From positions 1-64,000 of the forward strand of contig DAOSVM010000009.1 of NCBI GenBank assembly GCA_035379625.1: a stretch of DNA of 64,000 nucleotides, read 5' to 3'. Positions within the stretch are counted from its first letter, which is position 1; the number at the start of each line of letters is the position of its first letter. The DNA is from DAOSCP01 sp035379625. GTDB taxonomy: Bacteria; Bacteroidota; Ignavibacteria; Ignavibacteriales; DAOSCP01. Both the position numbers and the translations under genes were made by a program. The notes under the pieces were generated by a model. It saw only the letters and a list, made by a program, of their open reading frames with translations. It had not been told where the DNA came from and did not search any database. Positions 26,569-35,763 of this stretch are shown here, one piece after another.

Positions 26569-27921
26569 ATGAATATACTGATTACAGATGTTACGTTTTT
26601 TTCTTTTTTAGATGAAAAATTTGAGAAAGATGTAAATATTTTTATCAAGGATGGGAAAATAGCTGAGATATTTTCCAAGACAAAGGAAATTGATATTATA
26701 GAAAAAAAATATGGTATTGATTTTTGGATTGATGGGCAAAATAAAATTTTGTTACCTGGTTTGGTAAATGCTCATATGCATTTCTACGGTGCTTATGCAA
26801 CGGGAATTTCAGATGTTAAACAATCAAATAATTTCAAGGAAGTTTTAGAAAATCTTTGGTGGAAATTAGATAAATCTTTAAATGAAGATGCAATAAAATA
26901 TAGTACATTACATTATATTGAAAATGCAATTAAACACGGCACAACAACGATAATTGATCATCACGCAAGCCCAAAAGCAGTAAAAAATTCTCTTAAAACT
27001 ATTGCTGAAATTGCTTTTCAGTCTGGCATAAGATTTAGCACTTGTTATGAAGTTTCCGATAGAGATGGTAACGAAATTACAGAAGAAGGAATTCAAGAAA
27101 ATATTGAATTTATAAAATATTCGGAAAAGCAAAATTCTCAAAAAATAGTACCATTATTTGGATTACACGCATCTTTTACATTATCAGACGATACATTGAG
27201 GAAAATTCAAAACATTACAAAAGGTTTGAATATAGGTTTTCATATTCACGTTGCAGAAGATAAAATTGATGAGGAAGATGCAAAAAAAAGAGGTTATAAA
27301 AGTGCAATTGATAGGTTAAATAAATTTGGTATAACAAACGATAAGAGCATTTTTGCTCATTGTGTTCATATTTCTGATGAAGAAATAAAAATTTTAAAAG
27401 AAACTGGAACTATGGTTGTAAACAATCCGCAATCGAATATGAATAATGCAGTAGGAATTGCAAATATTAAAAAATTGCAAGATAATGGTGTTTTAGTTGG
27501 GTTAGGTAGTGATGGTATGACAGTAAATATGTTTGAAGAATTGCGCACAGCTTTATGGCAGCAGCACATTTTCAATGGTAATCCGAATTGTTGTTTTATA
27601 GAAGTTTGCAATATGCTTTTCAAAAATAATTATTTGATAGCAAATAGATTATTTAAAACAAAGTTAGGATATATTAAAAAAGGTTGTGAAGCAGATTTAA
27701 TTCTAATGAATTATATACCGCATACACCTTTGACGGAGAAAAACATTTTGGGGCATTTGGTATTTGGGATATCACAAGAATTAGTTGATACAACAATAGT
27801 AGATGGGAAAATATTAATGTATGAGAAGCAAATTGTTAATAAAAACTTATATGAAAAGAAAAAAGAATCTGTTGAGGTAGCAAAAGATGTGTGGAAGAAT
27901 TTTAAGAAATTTAATTTATAG
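26569..27921 (+). CDS. ssnA: SsnA-type amidohydrolase (aminohydrolase)
   Basis: 450 residues of the metal-dependent amidohydrolase superfamily. Metal ligands are visible: NAHMHFYG near 67, FHIHVAED near 225, FAHCVHIS near 265, and the catalytic Asp in LGSDGMTVN near 310. IDHHASP and NNPQSNMNNAVG are typical of the SsnA/chlorohydrolase branch. In E. coli ssnA sits beside ygfK, as here (nine-base gap). The family hydrolyses C-N bonds of amino-purines or ring-opened products. In anaerobic urate clusters it is taken to open or deaminate the reduced purine ring. The exact reaction is inferred from the cluster. Confidence 0.88.
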   Translation: MNILITDVTFFSFLDEKFEKDVNIFIKDGKIAEIFSKTKEIDIIEKKYGIDFWIDGQNKILLPGLVNAHMHFYGAYATGISDVKQSNNFKEVLENLWWKLDKSLNEDAIKYSTLHYIENAIKHGTTTIIDHHASPKAVKNSLKTIAEIAFQSGIRFSTCYEVSDRDGNEITEEGIQENIEFIKYSEKQNSQKIVPLFGLHASFTLSDDTLRKIQNITKGLNIGFHIHVAEDKIDEEDAKKRGYKSAIDRLNKFGITNDKSIFAHCVHISDEEIKILKETGTMVVNNPQSNMNNAVGIANIKKLQDNGVLVGLGSDGMTVNMFEELRTALWQQHIFNGNPNCCFIEVCNMLFKNNYLIANRLFKTKLGYIKKGCEADLILMNYIPHTPLTEKNILGHLVFGISQELVDTTIVDGKILMYEKQIVNKNLYEKKKESVEVAKDVWKNFKKFNL

Positions 27922-27930
27922 AGGCGAAAA

Positions 27931-29136
27931 ATGAATGAAGTTTATTCAAAAATTGTAGAAAAATCAAAAGAGTATGAACAACAAACAGCAGAATTTTTGA
28001 TGAAAATGGTGTCAATTCCTTCATTTTCTTGCAAGGAAAAGGATGTAATTTTAGCTATTAAGGAAGAAATGGAAAAAGTTGGATTTGATGAAGTTAAAAT
28101 AGATGGTTTGGGAAATGTTATCGGGAGAATAGGGAATGGGCAAAGAGTTATCGCTTTTGATGCACATATTGATACAGTTTATCCTGGTGATTTGAGTTTG
28201 TGGGATTTTGATCCATTTAAGCCATTTATTAAAGATGGAAAAGTTTGGGGGCGTGGAAGTGTTGATCAAGAGGGTGGAATGGCATCAATGGTTTATGCTG
28301 GTAAAATTATTAAAGAATTGAATTTGAATAAAGATTTTACAATTTATTTTACTGGTACTGTAATGGAAGAAGATTGTGATGGGCTATGTTGGCAATATAT
28401 TATTAAAGAAGATAAAATTAAACCAGAAATGGTTGTTATTACAGAGCCCACTAATTTAAATATTTATCGTGGTCATCGAGGTAGGATGGAAATATTAGTA
28501 AAAGTAAAGGGATTAAGTTGTCACGCATCAGCTCCGGAAAGAGGAGATAATGCTGTTTATAAAATTGCAAGAATTGCTTTAGAAATTGAAAAATTGCACG
28601 AAAGATTAGCATATGATGAATTTTTGGGGAAAGGTTCAGTTGCAGTAACACAAGTTTTCTTTAATTCACCTTCACAATGTGCAGTTCCAGATGCTGCGAG
28701 TATTCAATTAGATAGGAGATTAACATTCGGAGAAACTAAAGAGATAGCAGTGGCTGAAGTTAAAGAAGCAGCAGCAAGAGCAGGTTATCCTGATGCTGAA
28801 GTAGAAGTTTTAAGATATGAAGAAGCTGCCTATACTGGCTTAGTTTATCCTACAGAAAAATATTATCCAACTTGGAAATTGGATGAAAGCTCTGAATATT
28901 TGAAAGAAGCTGTAGAAACCTATAAAAAATTATTTGATAAAGAGCCTTTTGTAGATAAATGGACATTCAGCACAAACGGTGTAGCAATTATGGGAATGTT
29001 TGGAATTCCTTGTATAGGTTTAGGTCCTGGGAATGAGGTGTATGCTCACGCACCAAATGAAGCTTGCCCTGTTGATCATTTAAGCAAAGCGGCTGCTTTT
29101 TACGCTGGATTAGTAGCAAGATTAAATAATTTATAA
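27931..29136 (+). CDS. ygeY: YgeY-type M20-family metallohydrolase
   Basis: 401 residues of the M20/ArgE/DapE hydrolase family. Zinc-site motifs are DAHIDTVYPGD near 71-81, GRGSVDQEGGMASMVYA near 108-124, and TGTVMEEDCDG with the catalytic Glu pair near 146-150; the dimerisation domain begins around YRGHRGRMEI. The sequence closely follows YgeY, the M20 member always found with ygeW and hyuA. In urate-degrading clusters it probably removes an acyl or carbamoyl group from an amino-acid intermediate. The ribosome site GAGGCG precedes the ATG. It is followed 11 bases later by a PLP enzyme. Confidence 0.9.
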   Translation: MNEVYSKIVEKSKEYEQQTAEFLMKMVSIPSFSCKEKDVILAIKEEMEKVGFDEVKIDGLGNVIGRIGNGQRVIAFDAHIDTVYPGDLSLWDFDPFKPFIKDGKVWGRGSVDQEGGMASMVYAGKIIKELNLNKDFTIYFTGTVMEEDCDGLCWQYIIKEDKIKPEMVVITEPTNLNIYRGHRGRMEILVKVKGLSCHASAPERGDNAVYKIARIALEIEKLHERLAYDEFLGKGSVAVTQVFFNSPSQCAVPDAASIQLDRRLTFGETKEIAVAEVKEAAARAGYPDAEVEVLRYEEAAYTGLVYPTEKYYPTWKLDESSEYLKEAVETYKKLFDKEPFVDKWTFSTNGVAIMGMFGIPCIGLGPGNEVYAHAPNEACPVDHLSKAAAFYAGLVARLNNL

Positions 29137-29147
29137 GCGAAAAAGTT

Positions 29148-30365
29148 ATGAATAAAATTCAATATAAATGTATTCAGTGCAATAAAGTTTTTCAATCGAA
29201 TGAAGTAGTTTACTTGTGCCCAGATTGTGGAAAAAATTACAAAGAAGGGAATCCGCTTGAAGGAATTTTATTGATTGATTACGATTACGATAAATTAAAA
29301 AATGAATTTAACAAAACACTTGATATAAAAATATTTAGTCCAATTGATTTAAAGTACTATCCGAATATAAAAGTTGGACATACTCCATTTTATAAGTCTG
29401 AACGACTTTCGAATTTATTTGATTTTGAGCAAATATATGTGAAAAATGATACTTTAAATCCAAGCGGTTCATTAAAAGATAGAGCTTCGTTATTAGTTGT
29501 AGCTCAAGCAAATATGATGGGATATGATGAAATTGTAACTGCATCAACTGGCAATGCTGCTTCGGCTTTGGCTTGTATTTCTGCTGCTGCGAGGAAAAAA
29601 GCTATAATTTTTGCACCAGCAAATGCACCAAAAGCAAAATTGATACAAATATTACAATATGGAGCGCAACTCATTCGTGTTAATGGTACTTATGACGATA
29701 GCTTCAAGTTATCATTGGAATATTCAAAAACGAGAAAAGTTTTGAATAGAAACACAGCTTATAATCCTTTTACAATTGAAGGTAAAAAAACAGTTGGTCT
29801 TGAAATATTTGTGCAAAATTACTTAAAAGCACCAGATGCAATTTTAATTCCTGTTGGCGATGGTGTAATTTTAAGTGGTGTTTATAAAGCATTTAAAGAT
29901 TTATACTTAGCGAAATTAATTCACAAGATACCTAAACTGATTGCAATACAAGCTGAAAATTCAGCAGCTATTTATAATTATTTTAAAACTGGAAAATTCG
30001 AAGCTTTAAAAAGTTCTAATACTGTAGCCGATTCAATTTCTGTTTCTGTACCGAGTGCTGCACATTTAGCAAAAATGGCTATTGAGGAAACAAACGGAGA
30101 AGCTATTACAGTTTCTGATGAAGATATTTTGAAAGCCCAAAAATTGCTTGCAGAGAATACTGGAATATTTGTAGAGCCATCATCGGCATCTGTTGTTGCT
30201 GGTTTAATAAAAATTAAACAAAATAATTTACTCAATAAAAAAGAACAAGTAGTTTTACTTTTAACTGGAAGTGGTTTAAAGGATATTGAAGCAGCAGAAA
30301 AAATTTTACATTTTCCTGAACCTGTAGAAAATGATATCAATAAAATTATGGATATATATGCTTAA
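29148..30365 (+). CDS. PLP-dependent fold-type II enzyme, threonine synthase-like, with N-terminal zinc ribbon
   Basis: 405 residues. The first 30 form a zinc ribbon (CIQCNKVF, then LCPDCGKNY). The PLP Lys is in NPSGSLKDRASLLV near residue 110, the phosphate loop in TGNAASALA, and the final part reads VLLLTGSGLKD. The architecture matches threonine synthase or cysteate synthase. Inside this cluster it sits between ygeY and hyuA, close to where ygeX (2,3-diaminopropionate ammonia-lyase) lies in E. coli, so it may replace YgeX as the lyase for a C3 diamino acid. A plain threonine synthase is the alternative. The end overlaps the hyuA start. Confidence 0.75.
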   Translation: MNKIQYKCIQCNKVFQSNEVVYLCPDCGKNYKEGNPLEGILLIDYDYDKLKNEFNKTLDIKIFSPIDLKYYPNIKVGHTPFYKSERLSNLFDFEQIYVKNDTLNPSGSLKDRASLLVVAQANMMGYDEIVTASTGNAASALACISAAARKKAIIFAPANAPKAKLIQILQYGAQLIRVNGTYDDSFKLSLEYSKTRKVLNRNTAYNPFTIEGKKTVGLEIFVQNYLKAPDAILIPVGDGVILSGVYKAFKDLYLAKLIHKIPKLIAIQAENSAAIYNYFKTGKFEALKSSNTVADSISVSVPSAAHLAKMAIEETNGEAITVSDEDILKAQKLLAENTGIFVEPSSASVVAGLIKIKQNNLLNKKEQVVLLLTGSGLKDIEAAEKILHFPEPVENDINKIMDIYA

Positions 30366-31698
30366 GCATATTTTAGAACATAATGAAAATTATTTACTTA
30401 TTAGAAATGTTTTAATTCCTTTTCAAAATTCTATAGTTAAAAAAGATATTTTAATAAAGGGGGAAAAGATTTATAAAATTGATGATTATATTAAAAATAA
30501 GAAATATTATGAATTAATTGATGGTAAAAATAAATATTTATTTCCCGGTTTTATTGATATACATACACATCTTGATTGTAAAATTGGGAAATATTATGTT
30601 GCTGATAATTATAATTCTGCCAGTAGAATAGCAATCGATAACGGGATAACAACTTTATTTAATTTTATAACACAAACTAAACAAGAAGAACCATTATTAA
30701 CAATTAATCAAGAAATTGAGAAAATTAAATTACAGGAAACATTCTGCAATATTTATTTTCATTTTACACCATTTAAAGAAAATCACATAGAGACATTAAA
30801 ACAATTGGATAATAAAATAATTCGTACTATAAAACTATATACAACATATAAAAATGCTGGCTTGTTTTATTCATATCCAGAAATTAAAAAGATATTTGAA
30901 GAATTGAAAGATAAAAATTTTACGTTTTTAATTCATTGTGAGGATGAAAAACAACTTGAAAATGATTTAAAGGAAGTTATTGAATTTAAAAAACCTTATT
31001 CGCATTCAATAGCAAGGTCAAAAAGAGCGGAAATAATTGCTGTAAAAGAAATTATAAAATTATCAAGAAAATATAATCAAAAAGTTCATATTGTTCACGT
31101 TTCAACACCGGAAGCTGCAAAACTAATTTATAAAGCTAAGTTAGAAGGTGTTCCAATAACTTCTGAAATTTGTCCGCAGTATTTAGTTCTAAGTTCTGAT
31201 TTGCTGAAAAAAGAGGATGGCCATAGATATATTTGTAGCCCACCGATTAGAGATAAATTTTCTAGACAAAAAAATATAAAAAATATACTTGAAGGAATTT
31301 ATGATGTAGCTGCAACTGATCATTGTCCTTTCTTAAAAAATGACAAAGACAACTGGAAAAATGATTATCGTGAAATTCCTAATGGATTACCAGGAATTGG
31401 TGCATTACCGCATATAATTATTTCAATTTTTAGGGAATATGATGAAAAAACTTTGTTGAATATTTATAAATTGCTTTGTGAAAATCCTGCTAAGGTTACT
31501 GATTTGTATCCAAAAAAAGGAGTTATAAAGGAAGGAAGTGATGCAGATTTGGTATTATTTGATATTAAAAAAAATAGTAAATATAAAATTAAATCAACCT
31601 ATTCTGATTGTTACGATCCATATGAAAAATATTTTTCTAAGTTAAAAATAAAATACGTAATTTTAGATGGTAATATAAGAGTAAAGAAAAATGGATGA
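30358..31698 (+). CDS. hyuA: HyuA/dihydropyrimidinase-like cyclic amidohydrolase
   Basis: 446 residues. The binuclear metal site of hydantoinase-type enzymes is visible: GFIDIHTHLD near 62, IKLYTTYKN near 160 with the Lys that is normally carboxylated, FLIHCED near 195, VHIVHVSTPEA near 240, and AATDHCPF near 320. CPQYLVLSSDLL and YICSPPIRDK are typical of dihydropyrimidinases. It would open a cyclic ureide made from the purine ring. I use ATG 30358, which overlaps the previous stop by eight bases. The end overlaps the next gene by eight bases, so the genes appear translationally coupled. Confidence 0.87.
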   Translation: MLKHILEHNENYLLIRNVLIPFQNSIVKKDILIKGEKIYKIDDYIKNKKYYELIDGKNKYLFPGFIDIHTHLDCKIGKYYVADNYNSASRIAIDNGITTLFNFITQTKQEEPLLTINQEIEKIKLQETFCNIYFHFTPFKENHIETLKQLDNKIIRTIKLYTTYKNAGLFYSYPEIKKIFEELKDKNFTFLIHCEDEKQLENDLKEVIEFKKPYSHSIARSKRAEIIAVKEIIKLSRKYNQKVHIVHVSTPEAAKLIYKAKLEGVPITSEICPQYLVLSSDLLKKEDGHRYICSPPIRDKFSRQKNIKNILEGIYDVAATDHCPFLKNDKDNWKNDYREIPNGLPGIGALPHIIISIFREYDEKTLLNIYKLLCENPAKVTDLYPKKGVIKEGSDADLVLFDIKKNSKYKIKSTYSDCYDPYEKYFSKLKIKYVILDGNIRVKKNG

Positions 31699-33934
31699 GA
31701 AAAATAAAAAAATTGTAAGAAATGACGCTTATGTGAAAGTTACTGGGAAAGCAAAATTTACAGATGATTTATTTTTTGATAATATGCTATACGGAGTTCC
31801 TGTTTATAGCGATTATGTTCACGCAAGAATTATAAATATCGATACAACGCAGGCAGAAAAGCAACCGGGAGTTGTAAAAGTTATTACATATAAAGATGTT
31901 ACAGGAAGTAATCGTTTTGGACAAATTGTAAAAGATTATCACATTTTTGCTGATGATAAAATTAGATTTAATGGTGATGTAATAGCTTTAGTTGTAGCTG
32001 AAACTCGCGAACAAGCAATTGAAGCTACAAAATTTGTAAGATTGGAAGCTGAAGAGTTGCCTGCAATTTTAGATCCAGAAGAAGCTTTAGAGAATAAAAT
32101 TTTAGTTCACGAAGAATTTGGCTCAAATTTAATTAATGAACATAAAATTAGAACAGGCGATGTTGAGAAAGGTTTTGCAGAATGTGATTATATTATAGAA
32201 CAAGTTTTTACAACTCAGCATATTGAACATAGTTACCTAGAACCTGAAGCTGCAATTTGTATTCCAAGAAGTGATGGTGTATTTGAAATTCGTGGAAGTA
32301 TGCAACATCCATTTAGTACAAGGAGATTTGTAGCAAATTTACTTGGTGTACGTCTTGCTGATGTGGAAGTTATTGGAACCTATATGGGTGGTGGTTTTGG
32401 TGGTAAAGATGATACAGCTGCAATTGTTTGTGCACGAGCGGCATTAGCTGCAAAACTAACCGGAAGAATTGTAAAAATTACTTATACGCGCGAATGGTCT
32501 ATCTGTGAAAGTTATAAAAGGCATCCTTATAAAGTTTATTACAAAATGGGAATTACTAAGGATGGTACTTGGAAAGCAGCCAAAATTAAAATTATAGCCG
32601 ATGGAGGTGCTTATTGTTCTGTAACGCCTTGGGTTACGTGGCGTTCTACAGTGCAATGTTGCGGACCTTATGTTGTTGAAAATGTTTATACAGATACTTT
32701 TGGTGTTTATACAAATAATGTTTTTACGGGAGCTATGCGAGGCTTTGGATCGCCACAAATGAATTTTATTGTTGAACAAATGGTTGAAATGGCTGCTGAA
32801 AAATGCAATATGGATCCAATTCAATTGAGAATGAAAAATATGGTAAAACAAAATTCCATTACTATCACTCAACAAAAACTTGATCAACATAAAGTAAGTA
32901 TGCAAGAGGTAATGGATGCTGTTATTAAAGAAATTGATTATTTTGAAAAATTAAAGAAGTGCAAATATGGAAATTCTGATGATGAAGAAATGTATGGTAT
33001 TGGTTTGGCGATAAGTTATCGTGGAATGAGTTTGGGAGCGGAAGGTACGGATTTTTGTGCTGCCATTGTTAATGTTCAAGCTGATGGTTCTGTCATCCTT
33101 GAAACTGGGGTTCACGAAAACGGGCAAGGCCTTGAAACTGCTATGATGATTATTCTTTCGGAACAACTTGGAATTGATATAGAAAGAATACGTTATAGAC
33201 GCTCTTCAACTTCTGTTATTCCAGATAGTGGCACAACTGTTGCATCCAGAGGTACAATTGTAGGTGGCGGAGCAATTGTTGTTGCTGTTCGTGAATTAAA
33301 AAAGAAATTTATGAAAGTACTTGCGCCAATTTTAGAGGCTTCCATTGACGATGTAGAATTTAAAAATAATTATATTTATGCAAAAAATGGCAAATTTATT
33401 TCATTCGATGGTGCTGTTAAAAAAATGTTTGCAAATCAGGAATATCCAAATGCTTTAGGGATTTTCAAAGCACCACGTGTTACTTGGGATGAAGAAACCG
33501 GGCACGGTGATGCATATTTTACTTGGACTTATAGCTGCCAAGCCGTTGAATTATCTGTAAATAAAAAAACTAAAAAAGTAAAATTACTAAATGCTGTTGC
33601 TGCTCACGATACTGGAAAAACTATTAATTATCAAATGGCGTTGGGGCAAGTTTATGGAGGGGTTGCTATGTCAACCGGTTATGCTCTGCACGAAAAATTA
33701 GAATTTGAAAACGGAAAAATTAAATCGTTAAATTTTGATAAATATAAAATTCCAAGGGCTAACGATTTACCTGAAATAAAAGCAATTTTAATTGAAAATT
33801 TCGATCCGAATACATTAACCGGTGCTAAAGGAATTGGTGAACCTACAAATGAATTATTTGCACCAGCTATTGCAAATGCAATTTATCGTGCAACTGGCAA
33901 AAGATATTTTAATTTACCAATAAAAATTGATTAG
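31691..33934 (+). CDS. Second molybdenum hydroxylase large subunit (XdhD-like)
   Basis: 747 residues, same family as the gene at 21318 but clearly diverged. Motifs: GGGFGGKDDTAAI near 235, AMRGFGSPQMNF near 348, VHENGQGLETAMM near 474 and GAKGIGEPTNE near 711 with the catalytic Glu. In E. coli xdhD is the molybdenum hydroxylase of the ygf/yge cluster. It is followed six bases later by its own [2Fe-2S] subunit, but no separate FAD subunit is present, so it may borrow electrons or acceptors from YgfK or the first enzyme. The substrate is probably a purine or a reduced purine. Confidence 0.87.
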   Translation: MDEKNKKIVRNDAYVKVTGKAKFTDDLFFDNMLYGVPVYSDYVHARIINIDTTQAEKQPGVVKVITYKDVTGSNRFGQIVKDYHIFADDKIRFNGDVIALVVAETREQAIEATKFVRLEAEELPAILDPEEALENKILVHEEFGSNLINEHKIRTGDVEKGFAECDYIIEQVFTTQHIEHSYLEPEAAICIPRSDGVFEIRGSMQHPFSTRRFVANLLGVRLADVEVIGTYMGGGFGGKDDTAAIVCARAALAAKLTGRIVKITYTREWSICESYKRHPYKVYYKMGITKDGTWKAAKIKIIADGGAYCSVTPWVTWRSTVQCCGPYVVENVYTDTFGVYTNNVFTGAMRGFGSPQMNFIVEQMVEMAAEKCNMDPIQLRMKNMVKQNSITITQQKLDQHKVSMQEVMDAVIKEIDYFEKLKKCKYGNSDDEEMYGIGLAISYRGMSLGAEGTDFCAAIVNVQADGSVILETGVHENGQGLETAMMIILSEQLGIDIERIRYRRSSTSVIPDSGTTVASRGTIVGGGAIVVAVRELKKKFMKVLAPILEASIDDVEFKNNYIYAKNGKFISFDGAVKKMFANQEYPNALGIFKAPRVTWDEETGHGDAYFTWTYSCQAVELSVNKKTKKVKLLNAVAAHDTGKTINYQMALGQVYGGVAMSTGYALHEKLEFENGKIKSLNFDKYKIPRANDLPEIKAILIENFDPNTLTGAKGIGEPTNELFAPAIANAIYRATGKRYFNLPIKID

Positions 33935-33940
33935 AGAATT

Positions 33941-34405
33941 ATGGAAATAACAATTAACAATAAAGTATATTCGATTTCTGAAAATCATTTAGAAAAAAAG
34001 TTAATGGATTTTATCCGTTACGATTTAAAATTGACTGGAACAAAAAACGGATGCGATAAAGGTATTTGCGGCACTTGCACAGTTTTAGTTGATGATGTAG
34101 CCGTAAAATCCTGCACAAAAAAAGTTAAAGATGTGCTAAACAAAAAAATATTAACTATTGAAGGAATGGAAAATCCCGATGGCTCTCTACATCCTTTACA
34201 ACAAGCTTTTGTTGACGCTGGTGCAATTCAATGCGGATTTTGTACGCCCGGTATGGTGTTAACAGCTCACGCTTTACTTCTCAAGAATCCAGTTCCAAAT
34301 AGAGAGCAAATAAGAAAAGCAATAAATCCAGTACTTTGTAGATGTACTGGTTATCAGCAGATTATCGATGCTGTTGAAATTGCCGCAAAATATTATCAAA
34401 AATAA
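33941..34405 (+). CDS. [2Fe-2S] subunit of molybdenum hydroxylase
   Basis: 154 residues with both clusters of the family: a ferredoxin-type site GCDKGICGTCTVLVD near 38-52, and a helical-domain site QCGFCTPGMVL near 99 with VLCRCTGYQQI near 134. It transfers electrons from the molybdenum centre of the upstream subunit. No FAD domain is fused to it, unlike the protein encoded at 19873. It is followed 14 bases later by ygeW. Confidence 0.92.
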   Translation: MEITINNKVYSISENHLEKKLMDFIRYDLKLTGTKNGCDKGICGTCTVLVDDVAVKSCTKKVKDVLNKKILTIEGMENPDGSLHPLQQAFVDAGAIQCGFCTPGMVLTAHALLLKNPVPNREQIRKAINPVLCRCTGYQQIIDAVEIAAKYYQK

Positions 34406-34419
34406 ATTTGGGTAGTATA

Positions 34420-35610
34420 ATGGAAAATCAAATTATTAATCGCAATCTTGAAATATTAAATTCTGCAAAACTTAATATGTATAACGGTGATTTTTTATTA
34501 ACTTGGGAAAAATCGCTTGATGAAATTAAGGCTACTATTGCTTTAACAGAAATCTTTAAAGAATTACATAAAAATGGTATATCATTCAAATCTTTTGAAA
34601 CAGGGCTTGCAATTTCTATTTTTAGAGACAACTCCACAAGGACAAGATTTAGTTTTGCCTCTGCTGTTAATGCTTTAGGATTAGCTTTATCAGAACTTGA
34701 TGAAGTAAAATCACAAGTTGCTCACGGAGAAACAGTTAGAGAAACTGCTAATATGATTTCTTTTCTTACTGAAACTATTGGCATCCGCGATGATATGTTT
34801 ATTGGAGAAGGAAATACCTATATGCGTGAAGTTTCTCAAGCAATTCAACAAGGATATGAAGAAGGCGTTTTACCACAGCGCACAAGTATTATAAACTTGC
34901 AATGCGATATTGACCATCCAACTCAAACTATGGCTGATTTAAGTAAACTAAAAGATTATTTCGGCGGGTTGGAAAATTTGAAAGGCAAAAAAATTGCAAT
35001 GACCTGGGCTTATTCACCAAGTTATGGAAAACCACTTTCCGTTCCACAAGGTATTATTGGATTGATGAGTAGATTTGGTATGAATATTTCCTTAGCTTAT
35101 CCAGAAGGATACGATTTGTTGCCAGAAGTTGTGGAATTAGCTAAAAAACAATCTCAAGAAAATGGTGGTTCGTTCTCAATTACGCACTCAATGGAAGAAG
35201 CTTTCAAAGATGCAGATGTAATTTATCCTAAATCTTGGGCTCCTTTCTTTGTTATGCAAGAAAGAACAAAGTTATTGCGCCAAGGTGATAAAGAAGGATT
35301 AAAAAATCTCGAAAAAGAAGCTTTGAACAATAATGCTAAATTTAAAAACTGGGAAGCTAATGAAAAGATGTTAGCTTTAACAAAAAATGGAAATGCACTA
35401 TATCAACATTGCTTGCCAGCAGATATTTCCGGTGTGAGCTGTAAAGAAGGCGAGGTTAGTGCTACTGTTTTTGAAAAATATAGAACACATACTTATCATC
35501 AGGCTAGTTTTAAACCTTTTGTAATTGCTGCTATGATTTTTTTAACTAGAATTCAAAATCCTGTTGATAAACTTGAAAATATTTTAAAACAAAATAAAAA
35601 TAGGTTTTAA
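34420..35610 (+). CDS. ygeW: YgeW-type knotted carbamoyltransferase
   Basis: 396 residues. The carbamoyl-phosphate motif reads FRDNSTRTRFSFASA near 65-79, followed by HPTQTMADL near 163 and the HCLPADI loop near 308, with the extra central segment typical of YgeW (SYGKPLSVPQGIIGLMSRF). YgeW proteins are knotted carbamoyltransferases of unresolved amino acceptor. In the purine cluster they are taken to run phosphorolysis of a carbamoylated intermediate, giving carbamoyl phosphate and then ATP through carbamate kinase. No carbamate kinase gene is visible nearby. I use ATG 34420 rather than an upstream in-frame TTG. Confidence 0.92.
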   Translation: MENQIINRNLEILNSAKLNMYNGDFLLTWEKSLDEIKATIALTEIFKELHKNGISFKSFETGLAISIFRDNSTRTRFSFASAVNALGLALSELDEVKSQVAHGETVRETANMISFLTETIGIRDDMFIGEGNTYMREVSQAIQQGYEEGVLPQRTSIINLQCDIDHPTQTMADLSKLKDYFGGLENLKGKKIAMTWAYSPSYGKPLSVPQGIIGLMSRFGMNISLAYPEGYDLLPEVVELAKKQSQENGGSFSITHSMEEAFKDADVIYPKSWAPFFVMQERTKLLRQGDKEGLKNLEKEALNNNAKFKNWEANEKMLALTKNGNALYQHCLPADISGVSCKEGEVSATVFEKYRTHTYHQASFKPFVIAAMIFLTRIQNPVDKLENILKQNKNRF

Positions 35611-35650
35611 TACAACTTTACTTTTTAAGAATTTTGATTCAATGATTTAA

Positions 35651-35716
35651 TTATTTTTTGCAAGAATTGCAAAAAGCCGCACAACTTTTTGTGCGGTATG
35701 CTTATACCGTCTGAGC
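35651..35716. repeat. Half copy of the inverted-repeat element family
   Basis: It contains the right-end structure only: hairpin TTTTTGCAA-GAA-TTGCAAAAA (35655-35675), hairpin CCGCACAA-CTTT-TTGTGCGG (35677-35696), and the end repeat GCTTATACCGTCTGAGC (35700-35716). This is nearly the same as the right ends of elements 2 and 4. No matching left end lies upstream. It sits in the 153-base gap between ygeW and the next PLP enzyme, where it could act as a terminator or attenuator. Confidence 0.7.
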
Positions 35717-35763
35717 TATAAAATAAATGTTTTTAAAATTAGTAATTAAAATAAGGAAAAAAA

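Noticed and set aside
29978..30340. 120-codon minus-strand frame opposite the threonine synthase-like gene
   Set aside because: Antisense to a conserved PLP domain, Ser/Phe-rich, no ribosome site; a shadow frame.
32456..32905. 149-codon minus-strand frame opposite the XdhD-like gene
   Set aside because: It lies wholly antisense to a strongly conserved gene and has low-complexity, His/Ser/Asn-rich composition; a shadow frame.
19873..34405. Selenocysteine use in the YgfK/Mo-hydroxylase cluster
   Set aside because: Although this cluster is linked to selenium-dependent hydroxylases in other bacteria, no in-frame TGA interrupts these genes and no selenium genes are visible.
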